Assembly (NCBI RefSeq): GCF_001039355.2
Contig: NW_019775424.1
Location: forward strand, 152,445-203,149
Origin: Lingula anatina
Taxonomy: Eukaryota; Brachiopoda; Lingulata; Lingulida; Lingulidae
DNA length: 50,705 bases
Direction: 5' to 3'
Part shown: in pieces, positions 1 to 12,572 of the stretch
How positions within the stretch are numbered: position 1 is the first letter of the stretch
Layout of the letters: every line of letters starts with the position of its first letter
Position numbers and translations under genes: made by a program
The notes under the pieces: model-generated
The model's database searches: none
The model's input: the letters and a program-made list of their open reading frames with translations, nothing else
Told to the model about the DNA's origin: nothing

Positions 1-496
1 ATTTCCACACGTTTTTACAACACACTCTCCACCAAGACTTTTTGGGCACTACTAATATGCAGTGTACGTGCGCTCATATCTTATACACCTCGGTCATTGG
101 TTTTCTACTTTTTTCTTTTATGGTAAAGGCTGCACAGCTGGGTCTTCATTCTTTGCTGTAAAATAAATTAGTTTTATCCTTTACTTGTCCGATGAGTCGA
201 TTCAAAGCCACTCCTCAGTCTCTCCTCCGTTTACGGTTTTCGTCCCTACACCTTGGATTGTTACCACTGCAGGCAGTCTGTGAACGCTTGTTAAGTTATT
301 TATCTTCTCTCTATCATATACCCTGCAGTAATTCATCATTTTACTTGGTTTAATATCAAAGAAAACACAGAAATTAAATGCTAAATTGTACATGTAGACA
401 TGATCATGCGCAGCAGATGATTCCGGTCTCCCTCCAGTATGGCTGCCGTTTGTTTTGATGACGAGGGCTACAATGGGTTAATATTTCAAATTTCAG

Positions 497-2098
497 TCAC
501 AATAACAGGTGTGAGCAATAACCCGGGGTCTGGGAGACGGTATCTGCTGGCTGGGGACACCCTTGACCTAGAGTGCTGGAGCCGGAGAGAAAACGATTTT
601 ACTCTGGAGGTAAGGAGATCTAAGTGTCATTTTAAATATAAACATTTTGACTCTTTTTTTTTTTTTGCTTATTCTCCGAAAGTCTTTTAAGTTTAAATAA
701 TCTCTTATGTATTGCGATTGTGTAAATCGAGACCTCTGTACTTAATTGCTGAAATGTAGACTGTAATAGTTTTGCTAGCATATTTTTCAATTATTCTAGT
801 GGTTACATGATAATGAGGTCATCAGGGTAGGACAAGAAAACCCTTCCGTCCTTTCAACCCAAGGGTATCCCGCGACCCACCCCAAAGGCAGGACGAAACT
901 CCAGCTGGAGTGGAGAAATGTCGACCTCAACCAAACCGGGAGTTACTCATGTAAAGATATATATGAAGATATGTTTATTAGAAAAGTGACTGTGATTGAT
1001 AGTAAGTAGCATATCTAGAACGATATACGTATTACTTCTCTGAAATAAGATAAAACGTAATATTGATTGCATTCCTTTATTACTTCATTTATTTCTTAGA
1101 TGTGTAATGTCAGTAATTGACAGTCATAAGTATTACAAGAGCATGTCAACCATCTCAGTTCCTTTACAAAACACTCTCCGCTCCTTATTCACTCATGGCT
1201 GTCAATTACTAACAATAAAAATATAAAAGAGTTGCATTTACTATCCCGTGTAACAGCAAAAGATAAAGACAACTTCGTCACACATGTGTAAAATCAAATT
1301 CAGTTTTATCTACGCACTGGTAAGAGTGAGCAGAAAAGATTACTTCTAATAGCAGTTGTCTGAATATATGGAAATAGATGATAAGTTAATTGTTAACTAA
1401 TTGGTGCCCCAAGATCATAATTGCAAAATTGCCTGTTTCAGTAAAACCTGAAGTCATGAAAGTAGGGTCTCCCATTCCTGACGGTACAGTGGCTTTGAAA
1501 ATTCGGTGCAATGTGTACGGCATTCCAAACTGGGCCTACGCTATGCTGCGCTGGTTCAAAGATGGCAGAGAGATTTCCAGCAGCGACGAAAAGGGAAAAC
1601 TGGAAATGAGCGGCAATGAAAATTATATAACTATATATGATCCAAGTAGGTTTAATTAGAATTGTGTTAGTTGAGACTTCGTTGTGTGGGGTCACTTCTA
1701 AGGTGGTTGTTTTTTTTTTAATTGAATTTTTAACTGTTAGAAAGATCAGTTTCATTTATCAGTTTCATTTATTTTCCTTCTATTTACTTTTTTATATGAC
1801 GACATTTGTCTTACCTCACTGTATTTCTTTAAATGAAGCATTTTTATTGCTCTAGCTGTAAACAGTGGGTAAGCACTTATTAGTACAGATAACTACATGA
1901 TTTTTTGTTTGTTTGTTTCGCCTTTCAGGCTCCTCAGACAAGGGAAATTATATGTGCAGTCTGAGTACGCTGGGCAATGTCATAGAACTCTTCAACAGGA
2001 CCGTATACGTAGGAAGCGAATACGTCGGAAACGGCAACCAAATATGTACCCATTGGATATTGGTATCTGCGATTGCAGTGGTGGTTTTACTTTTATAA
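497..2098 (+). CDS. Ig-domain cell-surface protein, 5' partial, probably GPI-anchored
   Basis: Coding exons are read at 497-609, 800-1001, 1442-1645 and 1929-2098, with AG/GT borders and matching phases (0, 1, 1). Together they hold two immunoglobulin-like domains. The first has its Cys in LECWSRR, a WLHDNE strand and the closing signature DLNQTGSYSC. The second has IRCNVYG, LRWFKDG and NYMCS. N-glycosylation sequons are visible at NQT and NRT. The protein ends in a hydrophobic stretch (WILVSAIAVVVLLL) directly followed by the stop codon, with no cytoplasmic tail; this is typical of a GPI-anchor signal, although a very short transmembrane end is possible. No signal peptide is seen. An ATG at 439 opens the frame, but its leader is not hydrophobic and AG acceptors at 436-437 or 495-496 are more likely, so the true start is probably upstream of the window. 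The family and ligand are unknown. Confidence 0.7.
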
Positions 2099-2690
2099 AC
2101 CATTGTTCAGTAATTTATTCAAGAATATGTATGTTTATATTTATTTTGCGACCATTGAAGTATATTAAGACGAAGGAGGCCAGTTATGAAGGTCAATCGT
2201 CCTCTTCCACTCAGAAGTCTTGAATACGCAGAACAAAATCATTTTCATGAACATTTTGAAGACGGAATGGGTCCGCCCTTTCTGTCGCAACCCCTACAGC
2301 AATGTTTCCAAGTTTTTCAGAATTGCTCACGGAAATGTACTCTTCGTCCTGTAGTTGTTGAACTGGTTCAGTATTTATGAAGTAATTTATGTATACAGAG
2401 AGACTAGCAGGCACTTGAAGAGAAACAAAGCCACATTACTCACAAATATGTCGGTGCTATGCACTACTTTATATATGACGCGAATTAGGCTATATGTCAT
2501 GCATTTTATAGAAACTCGCAGGAGTCTCTTTTAGACTATTTTTAGTAGTGTGCGTGTGCGCGTTTTTTAACTCCTAGATGCGGCGACAAAGGCAATACTG
2601 TATTTTAGTTTCGTTTTGTATTAAAGTTCACTTTTATAAAGAAACGTGACGAAAATATAATAAATGAATATTGTTCAACGATATTTTTGA
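2099..2690 (+). terminator. 3' UTR and polyadenylation signal of the Ig gene
   Basis: No frame is kept after the stop codon at 2096-2098. An AATAAA hexamer lies at 2659-2664 and is the first good polyadenylation signal, giving a 3' UTR of about 580 nt. Confidence 0.5.
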
Positions 2691-3717
2691 TGCGTGACCG
2701 AGTCAACATTAACATTTTTATAATCGTGGAATTAGATCAAGAGATGTGTTTGGTGTGTGGGTGCACATGTTGGGGTATACCACGTATTATGTCGAAATAG
2801 AGTAGTTACACACGACATTTTATTCAGAATCCGGATTTTCTTTCTTAAAAAATTGCCATTAGTTCAGACTAGGATCTTTTGACTCGGAAGTAATGTTGTT
2901 TTAGTTTTGGAGTGCTAATGCCTCATGAATCATAACCCAAATTATAAAAAAGGCGTATATATATATGACTATATTCAAACAAAAAAGCTCTTAGAACCCT
3001 CTAGCTTTAATTTGGGACACGGATGTTGTATGGATGTTGTACGGAAAATGTTTCGAAAGCTGAAAATGATCGTTCACACAGTTACTATGCGATGTCTTTG
3101 TTTTTAACTGAACGATTTTTTCCTTTTGACGCTGAGGCTGACTTTATTGACTCGGAAATTGTACAACGCAGTAAACAAAGCATCTACGATTGCACGAAAT
3201 GTCGCGGCAACAATAGCCGCCATCGATCCTTCATTGCACTAATCAATGGGCGTCTTCCGAGCAGAGAAAATATCGCACAAAGTGGCTGTCACCGTTTTTG
3301 TCAATTGAAGTTTTAAAAAGTAGGCCTATGTGAAAATTTTTTATTATTACAATTTGATCAACATGTAGATTGCACTTAAGCACTATTTCAAATATAATAT
3401 AGATAGGTGCTGAACCCCGTTTCACAAAGCAACTTCAGACCAGTCTGTCTTCACTCTTTTAAAAGAAGAAGACAATTTAAAATGTAAATGTCAAACAAAA
3501 ACCCCTTAGTTTTAAGGACCACTACGTGTAATACCACTAATACTTACAGAAAATTTCGGTCTTAAAAAGTTTCAAAAAACTTCTATTCCGACTTCTGTTG
3601 TTTAGTGTAACGACTCCAAGTGCTATTCTCTACGGCGGAGGTTTTGTCTGTCGGGGATAATTTTTGATTGATGCAACTTGTTTATCAGAATATGAATGTT
3701 TGATTTTTCTCTAATAC

Positions 3718-3755
<38 letters not shown>

Positions 3756-4717
3756 AAACTGCAGTGCGACGTATAATCTTACAGATCAAAGCTATTATTT
3801 TCCCTCCAGAATTAAAAATAATAAAAACCAATGATAATTTGATACACAACGAAAATTCCTATTCAGGAGTGATGAATTAATTATTATATTTACGTATCAA
3901 CTCAAACATCAATTCCATTTAATATCTATACACGTATTGTTACTTGAAATGAACATGCATTTAAAATCTTGAGAATATTCAGCATAAAGAGGCAAGAAAG
4001 ACTATCGCTACATTTGGAAACAAAACCAGCAATTCCTCATCAATCTTTTCCTACAGTGGATATTGATCGCCACTTTCCTGATATATTTATTCAGACAAAA
4101 CAAGTTGGGCGCCTCCCATTGAAAAAGGAAACAATCGCGTTTCCCGTTTGTTTGATAGTTATTCAGATAGGTTTTTTTGAAGGGGACCTAAAACCAACTA
4201 AAACGAACTTAAAACGTGACAGAAAACTGGTCCACAACCAGACCGTGACTGATTAATACGCCACACAAGAGGCACAGTTATTTGCATAAGAATGCTTTCT
4301 GTTATCACAGTTCTGCAGAGTTTCTGATTCGGTTACCAACGGCTAGTAACATGCCATGTTATCAGACTTGAATCACAGAGAGGTGGATTTCAAATATCAA
4401 TTAAGAGTAACTGGACTCTCACTGAACACGGATAGTGACAAACTGTGGCTATGAATTAATTCATTTGGCCAGGCAAATTTCACACCTTTGCGTCGGTAAT
4501 GGTGTTTTTGTTTTAGAATAATGTTTCTAAATTAAAACACACGTCAAAACATTCGGTTAAGTCTGTCCGAAAGAAATGTCCCTGACGCGTGTTTCTAATG
4601 TACAAAACTGGAACCATCCCGCCTTCCAGTTTGGCGTACGAGATTATGATATATTTATAATACAATAGTCAAGCAAAAATATGCTGCCAGCATTGTCCCG
4701 TCTTACTCAATATTCTC
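2691..4717. other. Intergenic spacer between the Ig gene and the first K2P gene
   Basis: AT-rich DNA with no convincing coding exon on either strand. It holds a (CA)n microsatellite and presumably the 3' UTR of the minus-strand K2P gene at its right end. A minus-strand AATAAA (TTTATT on the plus strand, 4086-4091) is a possible polyadenylation site. Confidence 0.5.
3721..3752. repeat. (AC)16 microsatellite
   Basis: Sixteen uninterrupted AC dinucleotides. Confidence 0.95.
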
Positions 4718-6613
4718 TCAGTTCTCTTTTTTTCCGTCGGCATCTTCATCCTCGCCGGCCAGGCCAATCTTCTCTGCAATCCACGCAAATTTCGCCACAA
4801 TTTCATCCTGCATCAAAGTGAAACACATGGCGACGAGAGCCATCCCGAACACGATGTACAGCCAGGCGATTATCATCTGAATCTGGCCTTCAGACGTCCC
4901 CAGGTTTTCCACTCCGGGCACATAGTCCCCGAACCCAATGGTCGTCAGGGTGATGAAGCAGAAATAGCTGGCTTCCAGAAATGACCAGTCTTTCTCCCAT
5001 GCATCTGAAATAACGAATCACACCGGTTATGTGCAAATGTTGTTCTCGTGTCGTATAAAGAACAAGAAGTGGAGCCTATTTACACAGCAGGAAACGCTTT
5101 AAAAAGAATATTTCCAGTGCACGTGGGGTTCACACCGTATAACACAACACAAACGATTTTCTTCAACCTGAACGAACAGATGTGTTAAATTCTTAATATT
5201 ACACAGAATCAGTTTTTTTTTCTATTTTTTAAAGAAAATACAAGCTTTCCAGAAAATAATGAATATGCATATGTCCTACCAAAAAGTGCGGCTCCGAACA
5301 CAATCCAGACTGCAATCACTATCATTGTAATGGTCAGGGGGACGGTGATCTTCTCATCTTCATCTTCTTCATCTTCGTCATCACTCTCTTCATTATCGGC
5401 CGAGCCCGGGGGTATTGGCTTCCCCGAGGCGTCCGTCCGCCACGCTCCATTCTTAGCCAATTTCTCATCTTCGGGTTCCTAGAAAAGCCTTTGCTTTTGT
5501 AGTCTGATTTATGCGTTTAATTGATTGATGGTAAGATTTATGTCAGGTTTTAAATGTTAAAAATGGGCTTAAATCTCAAAACTACTTTACGGTCACTTGG
5601 CCAACCGCAATATAAAACGTAGCATCGCTGCATCAAAAACACGTTCAATATTCTGTATGTGTGAAATTGGACATCATGTCTAAAAATAAAAATTGAGCTT
5701 CTCACCTTTTCTTGTTTCTTTTTACAGCATCCACAGCAGCAGACGTTAGAGTAGATCCACCTGAAGATGTCGGCCATGACGTCCCCGATGTTGGCAAGGC
5801 AGATCAACATGAGGGGAATGCCTAGCAGAGCATACGCTATGGTGGCTAGCTGGCCCCACATCGTGTTTGGGGATATGTGACCGTAACCTGAGAGGGAATT
5901 GGTAAAAAAGAATGCTTAATTTTTTTTTTTTTTTTTGAGAAAAAAAGATTACTTTTACCATTAAAACACGTAAACGAGACAACGATAACAACACGATTTA
6001 ACAGTGTGGGATCTAAATTAGTAAAACAAACCTGCAGCAAGAAACAATTATGATAACAAGCAAGTGAAATGCATTCAGAATAGGGGTATGGCTAGATATG
6101 TGTGGTAGCCACTTACCAATGGTTGATACAATTGTCAGAGCAAAGAGGAAAGCGTTGGGCCAGTTCCAGTTGTACTGGTAATCCACCTGCCCCGACACAG
6201 GGTCTTCCTTCCCCAACATATTACACACTTTAGTCGGTTCGTGGCCATTGTCTATGGTATCTACGCTGTAGTTCCTCATTAGCTCTGTGAAAAGTTCTAC
6301 GATTTGGTCTTTATTGTCATTGGTTATTGTATTGGTGATTTCCCACATTTTGTTCAAAGTGGCATTCTCGATGACTTGGTACGAGGCCTCTGAGACTTTG
6401 CATTCGTCCAGTTCGTTTGGTTCCTCGAGGCTTTGAAAGAGAAATCCGCCAGCCACGCTGTACAGAATCACCATGATGATCAGCCCGACGTGGGAGAAAG
6501 TGTATTTAACCACTAACTTGCAGTATCTAGCGGCGGCGCTTCCCTTCTTTTGCTTCTTGTCATCCTTCCTCCTCCAGAAGTTTGGACTCGGCAGTGTGGG
6601 GCTTTTCAGACAT
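4718..6613 (-). CDS. Two-pore-domain potassium channel, paralogue 1
   Basis: Exons on the minus strand are 6613-6117, 5887-5706, 5478-5280 and 5004-4718, with intron phases 1, 0 and 1. The product is a K2P leak channel of the plasma membrane (four membrane segments, two pore loops, working as a dimer). It has TM1 (VGLIIMVILYSVAGGFLF), an extracellular cap with EEPNELDEC and an NAT sequon, filter 1 TIGYG split across the first intron, a Cys cluster VCCCGCC after TM2, a very acidic cytosolic loop (SDDEDEEDEDE), TM3 from VPLTITM, filter 2 TIGFGDYVP, and a C-terminal MQDEIVAKF motif. The start is a problem. The channel frame has no ATG before TM1. The best ATG (6613, A-rich context) opens a peptide MSEKPHTAESKLLEEEG that ends at a TGA at 6562-6560, and ATG-to-stop length is 3n+1, so one extra base in this assembly or allele is likely. 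The subfamily is unresolved; it resembles invertebrate TWK-type channels. Confidence 0.88.
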
Positions 6614-6654
6614 TTTTTTTCCACTTCAACTAAACAGCACGACTTATCGTCCAA

Positions 6655-7720
6655 TTATTTTAACAGTCTGCACTTACTAAATTCATATACAGAACTCACT
6701 GGCCGATTTCATCTGTCATCGCCGCTGACAGCGTCAGCATCTTCGTAATGGCGTTCCGTTTGATGGAGTCGACGCAAATATCCCGCAGTGAAAGTGAATA
6801 TCGAACCGAAGTATTGTCACAGTGGCAGAAAATTAAATATTTCATAACCTACACCAATTGTCATTTAGATGTTATCGATTGTCCCGTTCCCATCCTTAAA
6901 CAAAAGCAGTCATCAAGGCTTTCAGTGTGTCGTGTAAACACCCCTGACAGGACGCCAAGGCAACTCCATCAATGTTTAATGTCAGTTAATCGAAATGAAA
7001 ACCCCACTTATCGATCCGATGAACTAAACGCAGAGAAGCGTGATCGACTTTGCGTTTAGTATCCATTACACTTACCTGTGCAATTCCGTGAATACAAGTG
7101 CTGTGTAACATAAGATACATGGCGGCGCACACCGTGTCTGACAGGAAACTAAACATTAACGTCAACTCATCAGTTACACACACAAAAAAAGAACTGAACA
7201 AATGTCAACCAACAAATGGGGATAATGTATTTTATTTTCAGCGCATCACAAAATAGCATATTGAAAAGAAATTTCTTTCGGACCTTTGGCTCCAAACCAT
7301 TTGATAATTTTAAAATTGAATGGCATTAAACAGTCCATCAAACAATGCGGAGTTAAAATTTTTTGAAGATATTTTCAATAATGACTTAATTGCGAAAAGT
7401 GATGAAATAGCAGAATTTAAGATTTTGACAAAAAAAAAAAATGATGAGTAATTGATAGGTAAAAAATCTACAACATAATAGGCCTAATGATAATGATTTT
7501 TTTTTTCAAATTGCATGTTATCTCGAAATTATTTGATATATGGTTTACATTTACATTTGCCCCTAACTCTGCGTAATTATATTACAGTTCTCAAATCTTC
7601 AATTTTATTTGTGCTTGGAGTTTTCTACTCTAATCTTAATGCATGTCATTTTTTTATAATTCGTTAAAAAAAGACAATTCGAGAGAAGAGATAAGTATTA
7701 AAAATAAAAGATTATTTCAA
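6655..7720. other. Spacer upstream of K2P paralogue 1
   Basis: No coding exon is recognised. The region should include the promoter and any 5' UTR of paralogue 1 (transcribed leftwards), but no TATA box or clear initiator can be assigned. A TAGGCCTA octamer sits at 7479-7486. Confidence 0.4.
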
Positions 7721-8816
7721 TAAAAATACACATTTATTATATTCAGTAACATTCATTATAAAATATGTAAAGAGCAACATAAAACTGGCATTGGTATAAC
7801 AACATACATATGCATGCGTCTTCACAGTTTACCATTCATCAAATACATTATGATGCCATTGTAGTCACTTTTTATATCAATCTCAAATATCACACATTGA
7901 TTGGTTGGTTCAGCAAAAACAGTCAATTTTTCAAACATACTATGAGAATGATTGTTGACAATGCTTCGGGTTGAGATTCTTCTTAAGCAGAACATTGTCT
8001 TCCAGTATAAAGGTGTATCCATGGGCGGAGTAAACAAAACAGGCACAGCGAACAATCTAATGTACAGTCCACATTTGGTCTGAATATTGAATTTTTAATT
8101 AATTCATGGACGTGATATTATCGTAAACACTTTGTATTATTACCATGGTTTTAAGATAAAACGCACAACGAACCTCAAAGTTGACACTGGACGGATGCTT
8201 CAAGGGCATAAAACAAGGAAAAAATATGTGCATAGTTTTTTATATAAAATACACGGCTGATGGCAAAAAGGGGTATATTGAGAATTTACTTCAAGCAACA
8301 GTAGCTTTCACTAAACCTTGAATTACAGCTGAATAAACGCTATTTCATATCTCCTCCATCCCGAGTAATTTTCATCATTATCCAGTGCTTAACCTTAAGG
8401 AATTTACAGAACCAAATTTAAATATTTACGGTTTTCTGGCGGACTTCATATAAATGTACTGTATATTATTGACGTGTAAAGAATTATGAAAATTCTCTTC
8501 GTTCCTTGGCGATTGATTGAGACATAACCTGGCAACCTGTTTATTCCGTTTGTAAATATACTTTTAATAAGTTAACAATTATTAGAACTACACGGACATC
8601 ACAAAATCACAGAAAATTAACATGAAGTGTCTATGTAGTGATGGACGGATTATGACAGGGCATAATCATTGCTCACTGTTTATTGGTTTGATTTCAAACG
8701 TGCAATTTAACCTTTTTCCTCCTCTCGTCTTTACTCCTCCTCCTCCTTTTCTCGCCCTTGCACCTCCTCCTCCCTTTCTCGCATTTACTCCTCCTCCTCC
8801 TCCTCCTCCATCGCCT
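7721..8816 (-). terminator. Probable 3' UTR and polyadenylation signal of K2P paralogue 2
   Basis: No convincing coding frame. On the minus strand an AATAAA hexamer occurs at 7738-7733, about 1.1 kb after the stop codon of paralogue 2. Closer sites may exist. The stop-proximal part is a GGA-rich minisatellite. Confidence 0.4.
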
Positions 8817-8850
8817 TTACTCCTCTGCCTCCTCCCCTTCCTCTTCCTCC
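8723..8850 (-). repeat. GGA-rich minisatellite spanning the K2P-2 stop codon
   Basis: Read on the minus strand, about four imperfect units of 26-35 bp each contain GGAGGAGG, then GTAAA or GCAAG, then a CGA/CGAGA block. The first unit is the acidic C-terminal coding end with its TAA stop; the others lie in the 3' UTR. The opposite strand reads as a proline-rich open frame that is only a shadow of the repeat. Confidence 0.75.
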
Positions 8851-11176
8851 TTTTTGTAAAAACCAAGTTTCTCTCCAATCCACTTAAACTTGTCGACGAT
8901 CTCGTCCTGCATCAAGTTAAATCCCATGGCCAGAAACGCCATGCCAACGATGGTGTAGGTCCAGGCTGACACCATGATCATGATGTCCTCCACGGTTCCA
9001 AGGCCGTTATCCACAGAGGGATAATAGTCACCGAAACCGATGGTGGACATGGTGATGAAACAAAAGTAGAAGGAAGAGTACCACTTCCAATCTTTATACC
9101 ACACGGCTGGAAAACGAATAAAGTAAAGATTATAAAATTTTAACCATAGACTATTATAACCCACAACCAGTGTCACATAGAGAATATTTCGCTAAATATT
9201 CACAGATATTATTCTGTCTAATTCTGTTCACATTTCTGTAGGCCTACTCTGAGAATTTTTGTACAGAAATTCAAAAATGACGTCATTACCCAGTTAAGCT
9301 CAGGAAGAGAGAAGCTTTTTGTTTGGCGAGGGATATTTACGACGACTGACTTAATATATGGAAAGAAGACGAGAAATGCCAAATTGCTATATGATTTATA
9401 GATGTTTGGAAAGAAAAGCGATTATTTTCACTGCAGAATATCATGTTTACATCTTCTTAATCATCCTTTTAAATTTCAAAGCATTTCTATAAAAATAAAA
9501 ATTGAAATACTACAGAAATCTAAGGTATGGCCACTTACTATACAAGACAGATCCTCCTAGAAGCCACCCTATGATCACTAACATGGTAACAGTAAGGGGC
9601 ACGGTAATCTTTTCTTCCTCTTCGTCATCATCGTCATCATCATTATCTATGATGGTCGGCTCTCTGGACGGAGGAAGAGGTTTACCGGTTTCGTCGAGTT
9701 TCCAACCCTTGGTTGGTGACGGGGTTCGAATTTCTTGTACCTGTTAACAGAAGGCGTATATTTGATATATAAGATAAAACATCATTATTAAAGTCCAATA
9801 ATGCAAATAAATAATGGTAAAGATCAATTGTTGAAATTTAGAAATTATTGATTATTGACGTTAACATGCTGTTTCACCTTTTATTCTAAAAATAGAGTTG
9901 ATATACGGAACAATGGGATACCGACTGACCGTTTGGTGGGCTATGAAAATACAAGATAAAAAAAAACATTGACATGGAAGGTTTAAAATGAATTAATGCG
10001 TTTGTCTAACTTATGCAAATATAAAATAGTTCATAATTCTTTTTTTATCCCCATCTATCCAACACCAGAAATCAAATTAAAATACGTGCCCACATGATCC
10101 CGTAATTGAAAACATAATGAATTACTAGGTGGGTTTCAGTACTTTCTGAATATACCTTATCTTTATTCTTCTTTCTAATACAACCGCAGCAGCAGACTTT
10201 GGCGTAGATATAGCGGAATATATCTGCCATGACGTCACCGATGTTTGTCAAGAAGAGAAGAGTGAGCGGGATCCCTAACACGGCGTAGGCGATACACACC
10301 AATTTCCCCCACATAGTACGAGGGGCAATATGCCCATAACCTAAAAAAAGAAAAATAATTTTTTTTCAACCGTCTTTTTGACTTTACGCGATTATCTTAC
10401 TCTGTGATCAGCCACTTCCATGCAGCCTCCAGACGGAAAATTCGTTAAGGATTCGTTAAGAGATCCGTCCTCACCACTTTTTTGTTTTGTGATGCAAAGT
10501 TTATATTATTGTATACTATATATGTCAACTTATATCTTATATTAGGCATTTGAACTAAGCACTAGTTGAGATTTTATACGGATAAACATGCAGCTGATAA
10601 AATTTTCTTACCTATAGTTGTGACGACAGTCAAGGCAAAGAGAAAGGCGTTTGCCCAGTTCCAGATAAGTTTTGGTCCTCCCGGCTGGCCGATAAGACTG
10701 CAGTTGGTTTGTGGCACGTAGTTGTAAGACACGGCAGCCACCCCAAACTCCTGTAACTTTTTCTTGAACTTGTCCTTGATATCCTGGTCTTGAGCATCGC
10801 CTGCTTGAGACGCAATGTCCCAAATAAGGCTCAAAGTGTTGTTTTCTGCTTTATAATAGTCGGTCGCCGCCTTCTTGCATTCGTCCTCCTCGTTCGGTAC
10901 CTCCAGGTGTTCGAAGATAAACCCACCGCCAATGCTGTACGCGATTACTAAAACGCCTAGTCCGACGTGGGAGAACATAAACTTGATGAATTTTCGACAA
11001 AATTTTCCACATTTCCCCTTCTTTTTCTTCTTCTTTTTCTTTTTGTCTTGCTCGGCTTCCTCTTCATCTCTGGGTGTTTCTGGTCTGGGGGTGTCTTTTC
11101 TCTCTAGAGCGTCCCCCTCCTCCTCGTCACTCAGTTCCATGTTGTCCTTTAGATTTTCGTCCGACAACGTTTTCAT
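8817..11176 (-). CDS. Two-pore-domain potassium channel, paralogue 2
   Basis: Exons on the minus strand are 11176-10612, 10340-10156, 9740-9539 and 9106-8817, giving 413 residues with intron phases 1, 0 and 1. The start ATG opens an acidic N-terminus followed by a run of nine lysines and a KCGKFCRKF block before TM1 (about residues 67-90). The cap carries EVPNEEDEC and NNT/NCS sequons. Filter 1 is TIGYGHIAP across intron 1; TM2 is followed by VCCCGCIRKKNKDK. The TM2-TM3 loop has an Asp/Glu run (DDDDDDEEEEK), TM3 begins at ITVPLTVTM, filter 2 is TIGFGDYYP, and TM4 leads to MQDEIVDKFKWIGEKLG. The tail EEEEGEEAEE ends inside a GGA repeat. It is a K+-selective leak channel by family. Its neighbours on both sides are paralogues on the same strand, so tandem duplication is clear. 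Subunit partners and gating stimuli cannot be read from the sequence. Confidence 0.92.
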
Positions 11177-12100
11177 CGTGAATGTTAATAGAAAGTTGCG
11201 GGGAGGAAATTCCGGTAAAACTCAAAGCGTCTAATATCGATGTCACTTCATGAATAATCTCAATGGCTGTTTTAGTGTGCAGCTACATGGCAAAAATTAA
11301 CAATGCTTTACAATTCCAGAGTAAGTCATACCAGTGCTCTGAAACACGACAACAACTGCGTGTCACGGGCCGGTTACGCTAACAGGTCGCGTTTTGAAAT
11401 GATAAAGAGCTAACAGTTTTGATTGATCGTTTGCATTTCTTCCTAAAGAGCGCAGCTTTAATATTTTATGTCCTGCACACTCCTATCGATTGTCAAATCC
11501 ATCTACTGTTTTGTGAGACGAGCTTTTAGCGGAGGCCATATCGACGTTCCAACTACAGGTGTATAGCCCCAAGAGACGATATAATGCTGTCGCGAAGGAG
11601 ACATCAATTGGAAAAATCATTGAAGCCAAATATTTAACTTGTTAACGAAATCAATACCATACCATCAACGACAATGCAAAATATATAGGGACAGTAAATT
11701 GGCCGCGAAAGAACAAATAACAAATTGGTGATAGACTTTGTGGTAGTCCATGATTTAATTTCTTTTTACATGAGAAAAAATTGAAAGGCCACTGGTTTAC
11801 AATAAGGTGGAAAATGTAAGATATGCATTGTGGTTAAACAGAACTGAAAATACAAATCCAATCAATTTCAAATATAAACTGAGGAAAAAATACAAATGTC
11901 CCAGATGACTTTATATTATCCTTGTCACACTGTGTTGTAGATTACAAAATGGACAATGCAAATACAAATGAATGGTTTTCTCGCAAGTGTTAAATATATA
12001 TACATATAAATACAATACTTATTCACATAACGACAAGTTCTTGTGATGTCTGTTCCGTCCAGTAAAAAAAATGCAAGCTGTCTAAATATCATGAAGAATC
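11177..12100. other. Spacer between K2P paralogues 2 and 3
   Basis: No coding exon found. It should hold the promoter of paralogue 2, read leftwards from about 11177. The sequence is AT-rich with no distinctive repeat. Confidence 0.4.
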
Positions 12101-12572
12101 TTTATTCTTGCTTCACCTAAACATAAGCATACTGCAAGGAGATACAACGTAATTCCCTTTTCTCGACTCCTCTATCGCAATGCTTCGCCAGCACTGATTA
12201 TTTTGTTGATCTCTTTTCTCCACTTTATGTTACGAATGAAACGCTCAGGCTAGTAATTTTGTTCAGACACTGACACAAAAAGTTTTAATGGCTGAATATA
12301 GAAAGTAATTAAATCGAAAATAAAATGAAACACGTGTATATATGAACTGAAACGATTGCTTAACCATCGATTTTTTTCTGTATACTCGGATTGAATAATA
12401 TCGTTTTCTATTTATCGCAAGGGCTTTGGAAATCGATAGATAGGTCAGAAGCAGTCGATGAGTACAGTTCGGTAATTCACACACACACATGTAGTTAAAG
12501 ACTGAGGAGTTCGTTGGCCTATATCAGCAACCTGTAAACGTCACGTCATGGAGATTCACTTGCACGTTAGGC
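12101..12572 (-). terminator. Probable 3' UTR and polyadenylation signal of K2P paralogue 3
   Basis: A minus-strand AATAAA lies at 12106-12101, about 470 nt after the stop codon. No coding frame is evident between them. A TAGGCCTA octamer overlaps the stop region (12568-12575). Confidence 0.45.

Noticed and set aside
439-496. ATG at 439 as the start of the Ig protein
   Set aside because: The leader it would encode is not a signal peptide, and acceptor sites with pyrimidine tracts lie at 435-437 and 494-496; kept only as a possibility.
8622-8969. Plus-strand proline-rich open frame
   Set aside because: It is the opposite strand of the GGA minisatellite and of K2P-2 exon 4, which has unambiguous channel motifs.
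9720-9732. B-box-like GGTTCGAAT
   Set aside because: It lies in K2P-2 exon 3 coding sequence and has no matching A box.
10220-10240. CRE-like TGACGTCA in a K2P exon
   Set aside because: It falls in the coding sequence of the conserved GDVMAD motif and is set by the protein.
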